A stretch of DNA of 64,000 nt from Citrobacter sp. 18056 (GCA_902706235.1 CACSJR010000007.1:186001-250000), one strand, 5' to 3'; shown: positions 26,870-36,590, counted from the stretch's first letter. Made by a program: numbers and translations. The notes: generated by a model from the sequence alone, not told the origin.

Positions 26870-29236
26870 ATGAAAACGCTTAAACACTGGACATTCGAAA
26901 AACAATCCGCTCATCACGTTGAGCTGCTGGTCGACGGGCAACACACCCTGGGCCTGTACATGCTGGAAGAAAATCTGTTCCGCGTACTGCTCAAACGTCA
27001 GGGTAAACTGGCCCTTGATAAAACCTGGAGCATTGCGCCTGACCAGGACGTACCGTGGGAAGGCCGCTCTCGTGAGGATATTTCCGGGTTCAGCCTGCCA
27101 TCGTGGACACTCGATAAACAGACCGACAAACTGACCATCAGCACCTCACAGCTGCGCGTGACGGTTCATCAGCCACTATGGCTCGAGTGGCATTACCGTA
27201 ATGACACGGGCGAATGGCAATACCTGACCGGCGACCGTCCGACCAGCGCCTATCTGGTGAACGCCCACGGCGATGGCGTGGCCCACTATCTGAAGCGTCA
27301 GAAAGACGAGCGCTTCTACGGCCTCGGCGAAAAATCAGGTGATTTACAGCGCACCGGCAAACGTTTTGAAATGCGTAACCTCGATGCGATGGGCTATAAC
27401 GCCGCCAGCACCGACCCACTGTACAAACACATCCCGTTCACCATCACCCGCCGTGATGATCTAAGCGTCGGCTTGTTCTATGACAACCTGAGCAGCAGCT
27501 GGCTTGACCTCGGTAACGAGCTCGACAACTATCACACCGCCTACCGCCGCTGGCAGGCAGAAGCCGGTGATATCGACTATTACCTGTTCACCGGCAAACG
27601 CGTGCTGGATATCACCAAAGCCTTCGTACGTCTGACCGGGAAAACGCTGTTTGGCCCGAAATGGAGCCTGGGCTACAGCGGTTCAACCATGCATTACACT
27701 GATGCGCCGGATGCGCAAAACCAGCTGATGAACTTTATTCGCCTGTGCGACGAACACGCTATTCCGTGCGATTCTTTCCAGCTGTCGTCCGGCTACACCT
27801 CGATTAATGGCAAGCGCTACGTGTTCAACTGGAATTACGACAAAGTGCCGCAGCCGAAAGTGATGAGTCAGGCGTTCCATGACGCAGGCCTCAAGCTGGC
27901 GGCCAATATTAAGCCGTGCCTGTTGCAGGATCACCCGCGCTATAACGAAGTGGCGGAAAAAGGGTTGTTCGTGCGTGATTCCGATGCGAATGCGCCAGAA
28001 CGTTCGGTATTCTGGGACGATGAAGGCTCACATCTCGATTTCACCAATCCGGCGACCGTGGCCTGGTGGCAGGCAGGTGTGACCAGCCAATTGCTGGAAA
28101 TGGGCATAGACTCAACCTGGAATGATAACAACGAATACGAAGTGTGGGACGGCGAAGCCCGCTGCCACGGTTTCGGGAAGGAAATTGCGATCAAGCATGT
28201 GCGCCCGGTGATGCCGCTGCTGATGATGCGCGCCTCAATGGAAGCGCAGCAGCGTTTCGCGCCAGAAAAACGTCCGTACCTGATTTCCCGTTCCGGCTGC
28301 GCCGGGATGCAGCGCTACGTACAAACCTGGAGCGGTGACAACCGCACCAACTGGCAGACGCTGCGCTACAACACCCGCATGGGCGTGGGTATGAGTCTGT
28401 CCGGCCTGTTTAACGTCGGTCACGATGTCGGTGGTTTCTCGGGCGATAAGCCCGACGCTGAGCTGTTCGTGCGCTGGGTGCAAAACGGCGTGATGCATCC
28501 GCGCTTTACCATTCATTCGTGGAATGACGACCAGACCGTTAACGAACCGTGGATGTATCCGGGCATCACCCCGGCAATTCGTGGCGCGATTGAGCTGCGT
28601 TATCGTCTGCTGCCGTATCTCTACACCCTGCTGTGGCAGGCGCACGCCGACGACGAGCCGATGCTGCGCCCGACGTTCCTCGATCACGAACACGATACGC
28701 AGACCTTTGAAGAGTGTGATGATTTTATGCTGGGCCGCGACCTGCTGGTTGCAAGCGTTGTTGAAGAAGGTCAGCGTCAGCGTGCACTCTGGCTACCTGA
28801 CAACGAAACCGGTTGGTACGATTTCTACACCGGTGAGTGGTTCTCCGGGGGGCAGCAGATTACCGTCGATGCGCCGCTGGAAAAACTGCCGCTACTTGTG
28901 CGCGCAGGTGCAGGTTTACCGCTGAGCGATCGCATTAAACATGTTAAGCCAGAAACCGACACCAGCCGCGAGCTGAAACTGTTCCCGCTGAAAGGTGTGG
29001 GCCGCGACCGCGGTATGTTGTTTGAAGATGACGGCGAAACCTGGGGCTATAAAGAGGGCAACGCACTGTGGCTGGAGTGGGAAATGGAATGCTCCGCCAG
29101 CACCATCAATTTGACGTTCAATCCGCGCGGGGATTACCGCCCGGCATGGCAAGCCTTGCAGGTGACTTTACCGGCGGGCGAAAAACGTCAGTTGCGGATT
29201 AACGGCGAAGCCGTCAGCGAGTGGCGTCTGATGTAA
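26870..29236 (+). CDS. Glycoside hydrolase family 31 protein (alpha-glucosidase-like)
   Basis: 788 residues from the ATG at 26870. The N-terminal beta domain contains FYGLGEKSGDLQRTGKRFEM, followed by a (beta/alpha)8 barrel. The catalytic nucleophile is Asp419 in TWNDNNEYE and the acid/base is Asp490 in WSGDNRTNWQTL; GGFSGDKPDAELFVRWVQNG is also characteristic. C-terminal beta domains follow. No signal peptide, so it acts in the cytoplasm on an imported glycoside, consistent with the MFS gene upstream. The family contains alpha-glucosidases, xylosidases and glucan lyases; which applies is not evident. A strong terminator follows. Confidence 0.92.
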   Translation: MKTLKHWTFEKQSAHHVELLVDGQHTLGLYMLEENLFRVLLKRQGKLALDKTWSIAPDQDVPWEGRSREDISGFSLPSWTLDKQTDKLTISTSQLRVTVHQPLWLEWHYRNDTGEWQYLTGDRPTSAYLVNAHGDGVAHYLKRQKDERFYGLGEKSGDLQRTGKRFEMRNLDAMGYNAASTDPLYKHIPFTITRRDDLSVGLFYDNLSSSWLDLGNELDNYHTAYRRWQAEAGDIDYYLFTGKRVLDITKAFVRLTGKTLFGPKWSLGYSGSTMHYTDAPDAQNQLMNFIRLCDEHAIPCDSFQLSSGYTSINGKRYVFNWNYDKVPQPKVMSQAFHDAGLKLAANIKPCLLQDHPRYNEVAEKGLFVRDSDANAPERSVFWDDEGSHLDFTNPATVAWWQAGVTSQLLEMGIDSTWNDNNEYEVWDGEARCHGFGKEIAIKHVRPVMPLLMMRASMEAQQRFAPEKRPYLISRSGCAGMQRYVQTWSGDNRTNWQTLRYNTRMGVGMSLSGLFNVGHDVGGFSGDKPDAELFVRWVQNGVMHPRFTIHSWNDDQTVNEPWMYPGITPAIRGAIELRYRLLPYLYTLLWQAHADDEPMLRPTFLDHEHDTQTFEECDDFMLGRDLLVASVVEEGQRQRALWLPDNETGWYDFYTGEWFSGGQQITVDAPLEKLPLLVRAGAGLPLSDRIKHVKPETDTSRELKLFPLKGVGRDRGMLFEDDGETWGYKEGNALWLEWEMECSASTINLTFNPRGDYRPAWQALQVTLPAGEKRQLRINGEAVSEWRLM

Positions 29237-29298
29237 TCTTTGCGAGGCCGCTCCCACCCGGGAACGACGGTGTAAAGCATGTCTATCTGTAACAAAGT

Positions 29299-29332
29299 AC
29301 GCCACGGGTGTAATCACTCGTGGCGTTTTTTA
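29299..29332 (+). terminator. Rho-independent terminator after the GH31 gene
   Basis: ACGCCACG pairs with CGTGGCGT around a 12-base loop and is followed by a T-run. Confidence 0.85.
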
Positions 29333-29381
29333 TGCGCCGGTTATAACGTAAGAGTGCCCTTCCCCTAGCGGAATTAATACA

Positions 29382-29624
29382 ATGAAAGTACTGGCTGCTG
29401 TTGTTGTTGCATTAACTCTCTGTTCCACCAGCGCGATGGCATTTCAGGAAAAGCCTTCGCCTGAAATCGCTGCGACGTCGGGTACAACGAAACCCACGGC
29501 CATCAGTCGTTTTTCTGGCGATGATAACGACGGTACGATTGTCCAGGCTTACGGGCCGGGAACCTTCACCAGCGCGCCGACAACCAGCAACGGTTATCCC
29601 GTTCCTGTGCCTCATCATCACTAA
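29382..29624 (+). CDS. Small secreted protein of unknown function
   Basis: 80 residues with a clear signal peptide, MKVLAAVVVALTLCSTSAMA, cleaved before FQEKPS. The mature part of about 60 residues is low in complexity, rich in Thr, Ser, Pro and Gly, and ends PVPVPHHH. No Cys remains after cleavage, so no lipid anchor or disulfide. It is bracketed by terminators and has a purine-rich ribosome site, so it looks like a single-gene transcript. I do not recognise the family. The His-rich tail could bind metal, but that is speculation. Confidence 0.65.
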   Translation: MKVLAAVVVALTLCSTSAMAFQEKPSPEIAATSGTTKPTAISRFSGDDNDGTIVQAYGPGTFTSAPTTSNGYPVPVPHHH

Positions 29625-29636
29625 ATATCGTTCGCC

Positions 29637-29658
29637 ATACCCTGCCACGGCAGGGTAT
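29637..29658. terminator. Bidirectional hairpin terminator
   Basis: ATACCCTGCC pairs perfectly with GGCAGGGTAT around a two-base loop, between the secreted-protein gene and the convergent small genes. T-rich sequence follows on the + strand. Confidence 0.7.
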
Positions 29659-29665
29659 GTTTATT

Positions 29666-29740
29666 TCACACCGCAGCAATCAGAAACCCTATCAGTACAC
29701 AGTACAGCGTCAAATTCAGCAGGGTCAGAACGATAATCAT
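29666..29740 (-). CDS. Possible 24-residue single-span membrane peptide
   Basis: The frame MIIVLTLLNLTLYCVLIG followed by FLIAAV is almost wholly hydrophobic and long enough for one membrane helix. GAGAGG lies about seven bases before the ATG. It begins 32 bp after the stop of the 104-residue gene on the same strand and ends just before a terminator, which supports a two-gene operon. It is not a family I recognise. Enterobacteria encode many such peptides, but coding status is unproven. Confidence 0.45.
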   Translation of the reverse strand: MIIVLTLLNLTLYCVLIGFLIAAV

Positions 29741-29772
29741 CGCAGTACCTCTCCGGTCAGGTCACCCGGTTT

Positions 29773-30087
29773 TTAATTGTTAGCCATCATCAAGCGAATA
29801 AAAGCCAGTACGGCGACGCTACAGATAATCCAGTTACGGATGCCGGTCAGGAGCGCGACCCGCTGTTGAAGGTTGGCCTGCGCACTCCGTCGACGGCTGT
29901 GCGACAGACATTCCTGGATGACATCGTTGCGGGTGATATTGCGCAGCACTTTGTTGCCAATAACCTGCTCCTGCGCGTCCATGTCGGTCACGCTTATCGT
30001 CACATAGTAAACCTGCGCAGTTTCCCGCACGTGGTAACGATAGAGGGTTGTTTCGGCCCCGCTTGTATAAAACGAAAACTCTCTCAT
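29773..30087 (-). CDS. Small tail-anchored protein of unknown function
   Basis: 104 residues from the ATG at 30085-30087, which has AGGAGG four bases upstream; longer frames lack such support. The soluble N-terminal part starts MREFSFYTSGAETTLYRY and includes VYYVTISVTDMDAQEQ, suggestive of beta strands. A basic segment with SRRRSAQANLQQR follows. The C-terminus NWIICSVAVLAFIRLMMA is a likely membrane anchor, placing the N-terminal domain in the cytoplasm. Function unknown. Confidence 0.65.
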   Translation of the reverse strand: MREFSFYTSGAETTLYRYHVRETAQVYYVTISVTDMDAQEQVIGNKVLRNITRNDVIQECLSHSRRRSAQANLQQRVALLTGIRNWIICSVAVLAFIRLMMANN

Positions 30088-30223
30088 AGCCCCTCCTGCA
30101 ACTGAAAATTCAGCCGCTATTTCTCCATATAATTGTGCAGAAATAATGGCGAGATTATGGGTTCGGAGAGTTGTTGCAGAAAGGTTGATAAAAGTGGACG
30201 GCGCGTATTGCCGAAGAAGGGAG

Positions 30224-30255
30224 AAAAACACCCCGGCGACAGGCGCGCCGGGGTG
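30224..30255 (-). terminator. Terminator of ybiT
   Basis: CACCCCGGCG at 30229-30238 pairs with CGCCGGGGTG at 30246-30255; on the minus strand the stem is followed by TTTTT. Confidence 0.85.
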
Positions 30256-30263
30256 ACTGATGC

Positions 30264-31859
30264 TTAGTCGTCGATACCTTTGCTGCGCAGGTAATCTTCA
30301 TAGTTACCGCTGAAATCAATCACGCGCTCTGGCGTAATTTCGATAACGCGGGTTGCCAGTGAAGAGACAAACTCACGGTCATGGGAAACGAAAATCAGGG
30401 TGCCCTGATACATTTCCAGCGCCATGTTCAGCGATTCAATGGATTCCATATCCAGGTGGTTGGTGGGTTCATCCATTACCAGAATGTTTGGTTTTTCCAT
30501 CATCAGCTTACCGAACAGCATACGACCCTTCTCACCACCGGAGAGCACTTTCGCCGGTTTTTTGATGTCGTCCTGGCTGAACAGCAAACGGCCGAGGAAG
30601 CTGCGTACAACCTGCTCGTCGTCGCCTTCCTGCTTCCACTGGCTCATCCAGTCGAACACGCTGAGATCGTTTTCGAATTCGTATTCGTGGTCCTGGGCGT
30701 AATAACCAATTTTGGCATTTTCAGACCACTTCACGGTACCGCTGTCCGGTGTTAAATCACCAACCAGGGTTTTCAGCAGGGTAGATTTACCCACACCGTT
30801 GGTCCCGAGGATAGCCAGCTTCTCGCCCACTTCCATCAGCAGTTTGACGTTTTTGAACAGCGGGCCGTTATCGAAGCCTTTGGTCAGGTTTTCCACTTCC
30901 AGTGCGTTACGGAACAGTTTCTTGTCCTGCTCGAAGCGCATGAATGGGTTCTGACGGCTGGAGGCTTTCACTTCGTCCAACTTGATTTTATCAATCTGAC
31001 GAGCGCGAGACGTTGCCTGACGCGATTTGGAGGCGTTAGCACTGAAGCGGCTGACGAAAGATTGCAGGTCAGCAATCTGTGCCTTTTTCTTGGCGTTGTC
31101 AGACAACAGACGCTCACGCGCCTGGGTGGCCGCAGTCATGTACTCATCGTAGTTGCCCGAGTAAACGCGCAGCTCGCCGTAGTCCAGATCCGCCATGTGC
31201 GTACAAACCATGTTCAGGAAGTGACGGTCGTGCGAGATGATGATCATGGTGCTGTTGCGCTCGTTGAGCACGCTTTCCAGCCAGCGAATGGTGTCGATGT
31301 CCAGGTTGTTCGTCGGTTCATCGAGCAGCAGAATGTCTGGGTTTGCAAACAGCGCCTGGGCCAGTAACACACGCAGCTTCCAGCCTGGCGCGACTTCACT
31401 CATCGGACCGTAATGCTGTTCCAGTGGAATGCCAACACCGAGAAGCAGTTCACCGGCGCGGGACTCCGCGGTGTAACCGTCCATTTCGCCGTAGGTGACT
31501 TCGAGGTCAGCCACTTTATAACCGTCTTCTTCGGTCATTTCAGCGAGGCCGTAAATACGATCGCGTTCCTGCTTCACTTCCCACAGCTCGGCGTGACCCA
31601 TAATAACGGTATCAAGCACGGTGAACTCTTCGAAGGCGAACTGATCCTGACGCAGCTTACCGATGCGTTCGTTTGGATCGAGAGAAACGTTGCCGAGGGT
31701 CGGATCTAAGTCGCCCCCCAAAATTTTCATGAAGGTGGATTTACCGCTTCCGTTAGCGCCAATCAGGCCGTAACGGTTGCCGCCGCCAAATTTGACGGAG
31801 ATGTTTTCAAATAGCGGCTTACTGCCGAACTGCATGGTGACGTTGCTGGTAACTAACAC
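30264..31859 (-). CDS. ybiT: ABC-F family ATPase YbiT
   Basis: 531-residue soluble protein with two ABC domains and no membrane helices. Walker A motifs are GANGSGKS and GTNGVGKS; Walker B regions [13 protein letters not shown] and [13 protein letters not shown] carry the catalytic Glu, and the signature LSGGEKGR is in the second domain. The interdomain linker (about 240-320) is the arginine- and lysine-rich P-site motif. The start is GTG (VLVTSN), as the frame and E. coli length indicate. ABC-F proteins act on the ribosome E site; YbiT's precise role is not settled. It is divergent from ldtB. Confidence 0.95.
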   Translation of the reverse strand: MLVTSNVTMQFGSKPLFENISVKFGGGNRYGLIGANGSGKSTFMKILGGDLDPTLGNVSLDPNERIGKLRQDQFAFEEFTVLDTVIMGHAELWEVKQERDRIYGLAEMTEEDGYKVADLEVTYGEMDGYTAESRAGELLLGVGIPLEQHYGPMSEVAPGWKLRVLLAQALFANPDILLLDEPTNNLDIDTIRWLESVLNERNSTMIIISHDRHFLNMVCTHMADLDYGELRVYSGNYDEYMTAATQARERLLSDNAKKKAQIADLQSFVSRFSANASKSRQATSRARQIDKIKLDEVKASSRQNPFMRFEQDKKLFRNALEVENLTKGFDNGPLFKNVKLLMEVGEKLAILGTNGVGKSTLLKTLVGDLTPDSGTVKWSENAKIGYYAQDHEYEFENDLSVFDWMSQWKQEGDDEQVVRSFLGRLLFSQDDIKKPAKVLSGGEKGRMLFGKLMMEKPNILVMDEPTNHLDMESIESLNMALEMYQGTLIFVSHDREFVSSLATRVIEITPERVIDFSGNYEDYLRSKGIDD

Positions 31860-32087
31860 GGGCGTATCCTAAAAGATGTGACTAACGGCCTATTTTGCCA
31901 CAATTGGGAATAAAAATCGCCTTGCACGTGCAGACACTAAACTGTCAGCATTAAGCCAGAGGGTGAAAAAAATGTGATTTCGTCCACATCTGATTTCCCT
32001 GCGGCGTGGAATGCACATATAATGCGCTCCCATTAAGGGTTCCATTTCTCTAACAACAGCCTGCGTGGCACCGATACTTCGTATAAA

Positions 32088-33008
32088 ATGAAAATGAAAA
32101 TATCTACGCTTTTCGCGGCAGCTCTTGCCGTTATGGGCTTTTGCAATACTGCATCTGCTGTGACCTATCCTCTGCCAACCGACGGTAGCCGTCTGATTGG
32201 TCAGAACCAGGTCATCACAATCCCTGATGAGAACAAGCAGCCGCTCGAGTATTTCGCTGCGCAGTATCAGATGGGTCTGTCCAACATGACCGAAGCCAAC
32301 CCGGGTATTGACGTGTATCTGCCGAAAGGCGGTAGCGTGTTGAATATTCCGCAGCAGCTGATCCTGCCAGATACCCCGCATGAAGGTATCGTTATTAACA
32401 GTGCGGAAATGCGTCTGTATTACTACCCAGCGGGTACAAATACCGTGATCGTTCTGCCAATCGGTATCGGTCAGTTGGGTAAAGATACGCCGATCAATTG
32501 GGTCACTAAAGTTGAACGTAAGAAAGCGGGCCCAACCTGGACGCCAACTGCAAAAATGCATGCTGAATACGCTGAAGCCGGTAACCCGCTGCCAGCCGTT
32601 GTGCCTGCGGGCCCGGACAACCCTATGGGTCTGTACGCGCTGTATATCGGCCGTCTGTATGCTATTCACGGGACCAACGCTAACTTCGGTATCGGCCTGC
32701 GCGTGAGCCACGGCTGTGTGCGTCTGCGTAACGACGACATCAAATTCCTGTTCCAGAACGTGCCAGTCGGTACGCGCGTACAGTTTATTGATGAGCCGGT
32801 TAAAGCAACCACTGAGCCAGACGGTAGCCGCTACATTGAAGTTCACAACCCGCTATCTACCACCGATGCACAGTTTACTGGTGGTGAAGTGGTGCCAATT
32901 ACGCTGAACAAATCGGTTCAGACGGTAACGGGTCAGGCAGATGTGGATACCAATGTGGTAGACCAGGCCGTACAGGATCGTTCCGGGATGCCAGTTCGTC
33001 TGAACTGA
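32088..33008 (+). CDS. ldtB: L,D-transpeptidase LdtB (YbiS)
   Basis: 306 residues, the E. coli length. Signal peptide ending TASA; the LysM-like N-terminal part holds [20 protein letters not shown]. The YkuD catalytic domain has [20 protein letters not shown] with catalytic Cys210. It attaches Braun lipoprotein to peptidoglycan in the periplasm, one of three paralogues in E. coli. ATGs at 32088 and 32094 are both possible. A bidirectional terminator follows. Confidence 0.96.
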   Translation: MKMKISTLFAAALAVMGFCNTASAVTYPLPTDGSRLIGQNQVITIPDENKQPLEYFAAQYQMGLSNMTEANPGIDVYLPKGGSVLNIPQQLILPDTPHEGIVINSAEMRLYYYPAGTNTVIVLPIGIGQLGKDTPINWVTKVERKKAGPTWTPTAKMHAEYAEAGNPLPAVVPAGPDNPMGLYALYIGRLYAIHGTNANFGIGLRVSHGCVRLRNDDIKFLFQNVPVGTRVQFIDEPVKATTEPDGSRYIEVHNPLSTTDAQFTGGEVVPITLNKSVQTVTGQADVDTNVVDQAVQDRSGMPVRLN

Positions 33009-33026
33009 TAACCGGATAAAGAGCAC

Positions 33027-33060
33027 AAAAAAGGCGGATTGAAAAATCCGCCTTTTTTTA
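33027..33060. terminator. Bidirectional terminator between ldtB and the gntR-type gene
   Basis: AAGGCGGATT pairs with AATCCGCCTT around a GAAA loop, with T-runs on both strands. Confidence 0.92.
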
Positions 33061-33075
33061 TGGCTGCTGCTTTGA

Positions 33076-33789
33076 TTAACCGTTATTCACAATCACAATC
33101 CCACCGTGATCGTAGCGATAATGACAATGGGCATACTCCAGCGGCGTGCCGTCTTCCAGATAAATCACCTGCTCGACTTCCAGCACCGGGTCACCCGCTT
33201 CGCAGATTAAATGCTGCTGCTCCAGTTCGCCCGGTTTGATGGCGCGCACCACGCGATACGACCCCATAATCTTTAGCCCCAGAGTTTCGACATACTGAAA
33301 CACCGAGCTTTCCAGATGGCCTTTATTCAGACCGGGTACCAGGTTCACTGGCATAACCGTCGCATCCAGTGACATCGGTTCGTTGTTCAGCAGACGCAAA
33401 CGGACAAAATCGTAGACCGGCGCATCGGCGTTAATCAGCAGCGACGATTGCTCTTTTTCGGTGGGAAAACGCAGGTCGAACCGCACTACCTGGCTACTGA
33501 CCGTGCCCAGATGCTCCCAGGTTTTGGTCGCACCAAAATAGTCGGTACCGGGCAAATCCCACTGTGAAAGCTGGAGGAAATTCTTGCGCACAAAAGTGCC
33601 CTGTCCCTGACGCGTGTAAATCAGCCCTTCGACGATCAGTTGGCGAATCGCCTGCTGGATAGTCATGCGGCTGGTTTGAAATTCAGCCGCAAGTGCAAAT
33701 TGATCGGGTAACGGTGAGCTGGCGGGATAGCGCTGGCTGATAATCCGCTTCTTAATTTCCCGCGCGATAGTAAGATATTTCGCCGCCAT
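33076..33789 (-). CDS. GntR/HutC-family regulator of the beta-glucoside operon
   Basis: 237 residues. The N-terminal winged helix (about 1-70) includes YLTIAREIKKRIISQRYP, FQTSRMTIQQAIRQLIVEGL and the wing TRQGQGTFV. The UTRA effector domain follows, with APVYDFVRLRLLNNEPMSL and LEVEQVIYLEDGTPLEYAHC. Last gene of the operon with EIIC and GH1. It probably represses the operon by binding the tandem palindromes at 36591-36623, released by a phosphorylated beta-glucoside or related sugar phosphate. Confidence 0.92.
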   Translation of the reverse strand: MAAKYLTIAREIKKRIISQRYPASSPLPDQFALAAEFQTSRMTIQQAIRQLIVEGLIYTRQGQGTFVRKNFLQLSQWDLPGTDYFGATKTWEHLGTVSSQVVRFDLRFPTEKEQSSLLINADAPVYDFVRLRLLNNEPMSLDATVMPVNLVPGLNKGHLESSVFQYVETLGLKIMGSYRVVRAIKPGELEQQHLICEAGDPVLEVEQVIYLEDGTPLEYAHCHYRYDHGGIVIVNNG

Positions 33790-33791
33790 TG

Positions 33792-35120
33792 TTACGCATC
33801 CTGGTCATTTATCCCATTGTTTCTTAAGGCCACTCGCTCTGAAATTTTGAGGAAAGGCAGGTAGAAGAATACACCAAAGACAATGATTATCAACTGGACC
33901 ACGACCGCCCTCCAGTCCCCTGCCGTCGCCAGCCAGGCGCTGAGCACCGGCGGTGTTGTCCAGGGGATCATCACCACGCAGCGCGACATTAATCCGAGCG
34001 TGGTACAGACCCAGGCGAAGAAAATACCGATGGCGGGCAGCAGTACAAACGGGACCATCAGCGGCACGTTGAACACAATCGGCAGTCCGAAAATCACCGG
34101 CTCGTTGATGTTAAATAGGCCCGGCGTTATCGCCAGCCGTGCCACCTGCTTCGACGCTTTCTGACGCGAGAACAGGAAGATGGCAATCAGCAGCGAAATG
34201 GTGCTGCCGGTTCCGCCCACCATGCCGAAGGTCGGCACGAAAATGTTGTTGATGATATGCGGAATCGGCTGCCCTGCGGCGTAGGCCAGCATGTTCTCGT
34301 TGGTGTTAATCAGCAAGAACGGCTCCAGTACCACGCTGTTCACCACCGACTGGTGAATACCCAGCGTGAACAGGAAGTTGCCAAAACTGTAGATAAAAAG
34401 AGTGCCCGGCAGGCTGGTGTTGATCAACCGCAGCGGCTGCTGGATCAGCGTCGTTATCAGATGTATCAGGTCGGTGTGCAGCCAATTACTCAGCAGTGCT
34501 GCGAATACCGCAAACAGCGAAAGCGTGATAATTGTCGGCAGTAGCGATGAAAACGACTGGCTTACCGCAGGCGGCACGTTATCACCGAGATTGATTTCCA
34601 GCCGTTTAAACTGCGCAATGCGGATAAATATCTCCGTCGACAGCAAGCCAATAATCACCCCGGCGAAGATCCCGGTGGAACCGATGTTGGCGAAGGTCAA
34701 AATCGATGTCAGGCTCACCGCCACTTTGCCGCCAACCGGCACCATATCGACCTGCATCGGCATCATAATAATGAAACTGCACAGCGCAATGACGACGGCC
34801 GAAACCGGGTTACCAAAGTTTTTGTTACGCGCCAGCGACCACGCAATCATTGGCGCGATAAGCAGCGCGGCAATGTTGAGCGTACCGTTGATAATCGCCT
34901 CCCCCCAGACCTTAAAACGCACTAACGTTTCGCCTTCAAAAATCCACGGGAACACCACGTTGTTCACCAGCACAGCAAGCCCTGCCAGAATAAATATTGG
35001 CATGACACCGGCAAACGCGTCGCGCAACGAGCGCAGGTGAACCTGGTTCGCGATGCGCGCCGAAAACTCCACGAAGCGATCGGTAAAAGACTGCATATTG
35101 GATGTAACGTTATCAGACAT
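33792..35120 (-). CDS. PTS cellobiose/beta-glucoside EIIC permease
   Basis: 442 residues from the ATG at 35118-35120, with AAAAGG upstream; the longer GTG start is less likely. Multi-span EIIC of the lactose/cellobiose family: SLRDAFAGVMPIFILAGLAVL near the N-terminus, the HQSVVNSVVLEPFLLINTNE loop, TFGMVGGTGSTISLLIA, and NINEPVIFGLPIVFNVPLM, the substrate-binding signature. No EIIA or EIIB gene is nearby, so these must come from another locus. Followed after two bases by the regulator gene. Confidence 0.92.
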   Translation of the reverse strand: MSDNVTSNMQSFTDRFVEFSARIANQVHLRSLRDAFAGVMPIFILAGLAVLVNNVVFPWIFEGETLVRFKVWGEAIINGTLNIAALLIAPMIAWSLARNKNFGNPVSAVVIALCSFIIMMPMQVDMVPVGGKVAVSLTSILTFANIGSTGIFAGVIIGLLSTEIFIRIAQFKRLEINLGDNVPPAVSQSFSSLLPTIITLSLFAVFAALLSNWLHTDLIHLITTLIQQPLRLINTSLPGTLFIYSFGNFLFTLGIHQSVVNSVVLEPFLLINTNENMLAYAAGQPIPHIINNIFVPTFGMVGGTGSTISLLIAIFLFSRQKASKQVARLAITPGLFNINEPVIFGLPIVFNVPLMVPFVLLPAIGIFFAWVCTTLGLMSRCVVMIPWTTPPVLSAWLATAGDWRAVVVQLIIIVFGVFFYLPFLKISERVALRNNGINDQDA

Positions 35121-35199
35121 TTGCAGAGACCTTTTCTTCACTCACTCGTATCCCCGCCAACGTTCACGCTGACGGGGAGAAACCCGGCTGGCCCAGAGA

Positions 35200-36573
35200 T
35201 TACATCTCGTCGCCGTTGCTGCGGATCGCCTGTTTCAACCATGCATAGCTTTTCTTCGGCACACGTTTTAAGTCTTTCAGATCGTGGTTATCGCGGTTGA
35301 CGTACACCACGCCATAGCGCTTACGCATGTCGCCCTGCGAGCTCAGAATGTCGATTAGCCCCCAGCCGAGATAGCCAATCACCTCTGCACCATCCTCTAA
35401 GATTGCCTCTTTCATGGCGTTGATGTGGTCCCGGTGATAAGCGATGCGGTAGTCATCGGCGATAGGATTCTCGCCATCCCAGGATTCGATGACGCCAATG
35501 CCGTTTTCAATCGGGAACACTGGCATCCGCCAGTCGTTGTAATAACGGGTGATGATGCTGCGGAAGCCAAGCGGGTCGATTTGCCAGTTCCATTCGGTGG
35601 CTTTCAGATACGGGTTATTTTTATCGCCGTATTTCAGGTAATAGTTAACGTCGGTGCCTTCCGGAATCGGATCGGTATCCAGCGTGCGGCTGGCATAATA
35701 GCTGAACGCCATGTAGTCGTTTTTGTTGCGGGCAATCAGCGCTAAATCCTCTTCGCGATAGATATCATCGAAGCCTTCACGCTTCACCACCGCCATCACT
35801 TCCGGGCTGTAGCCTTCACCTGCATACACGCGCAGCAGGTTCTGGTTGAGGAATTCGTCATACTGCTGCGCACAGAAAATATCGCGCGGTTTGCAGGTCG
35901 CCGGGTAGATAAGCTGGTGTGCCAGCATGCCGCCCATCAGTTTACCGGGCTTGGTTTCGTGCAGATACTGCGTCAGCCGCACATGTGCCACCATGGTGTG
36001 ATGCTGAATTTCGTACAGCTCGCGTAGGGTTTCTTCTCCGCGCAGATAGCCTGAAATGCGGAACGCGATCGGCATGTGGAAAATGTTCTGCTCGTTGAAG
36101 GTCAGCCAGTACTTCACCTTGTCGCCGTAGCAGTCGATCATCTTTTGCCCGTAACGCACGAATGCATCCATTACCCGGCGGTCGTTAAAACCGTTGTACT
36201 CTTCGGCCAGCGCCAGCGGCATGTCGAAGTGATAGAGGCAAATCATTGGCTCGATGCCGCGAGCAATCAGGCCGTCGATGAAACGGTGATAAAACGCGAT
36301 CCCTTCTTCGTTAAACGCGCCGTCACCGGTTGGGCATACGCGACTCCAGGCAATCTGGAAACGGTAGCAGTTCATGCCCAAATCCTGCATTAAATCAAAA
36401 TCTTCTTCGAAGCGATGATACGAGTCAGTAGCCACTTTCCAGTCGGATGCAAACTCGCTCGGCTCACGAATGTCATACACCGATTTACCTTTACCGCCCT
36501 CGTTCCATGCCCCTTCGGTCTGCATGCTGGAAACCGAGTTACCCCACAAAAAATCCTTCGGTAGTTTCTTCAT
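35200..36573 (-). CDS. 6-phospho-beta-glucosidase (GH1)
   Basis: 457 residues of the GH1 barrel. The acid/base Glu is in WLTFNEQN and the nucleophile Glu in PIENGIGV. The N-terminus KDFLWGNSVSSMQTEGAWNE is typical of the bacterial phospho-glucosidases. It hydrolyses the phosphorylated disaccharide delivered by the EIIC. First gene of the operon GH1-EIIC-GntR, with tandem palindromes 18-50 bp before the start. Confidence 0.93.
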   Translation of the reverse strand: MKKLPKDFLWGNSVSSMQTEGAWNEGGKGKSVYDIREPSEFASDWKVATDSYHRFEEDFDLMQDLGMNCYRFQIAWSRVCPTGDGAFNEEGIAFYHRFIDGLIARGIEPMICLYHFDMPLALAEEYNGFNDRRVMDAFVRYGQKMIDCYGDKVKYWLTFNEQNIFHMPIAFRISGYLRGEETLRELYEIQHHTMVAHVRLTQYLHETKPGKLMGGMLAHQLIYPATCKPRDIFCAQQYDEFLNQNLLRVYAGEGYSPEVMAVVKREGFDDIYREEDLALIARNKNDYMAFSYYASRTLDTDPIPEGTDVNYYLKYGDKNNPYLKATEWNWQIDPLGFRSIITRYYNDWRMPVFPIENGIGVIESWDGENPIADDYRIAYHRDHINAMKEAILEDGAEVIGYLGWGLIDILSSQGDMRKRYGVVYVNRDNHDLKDLKRVPKKSYAWLKQAIRSNGDEM

Positions 36574-36590
36574 TGTCGCTCTCCGCCTAT

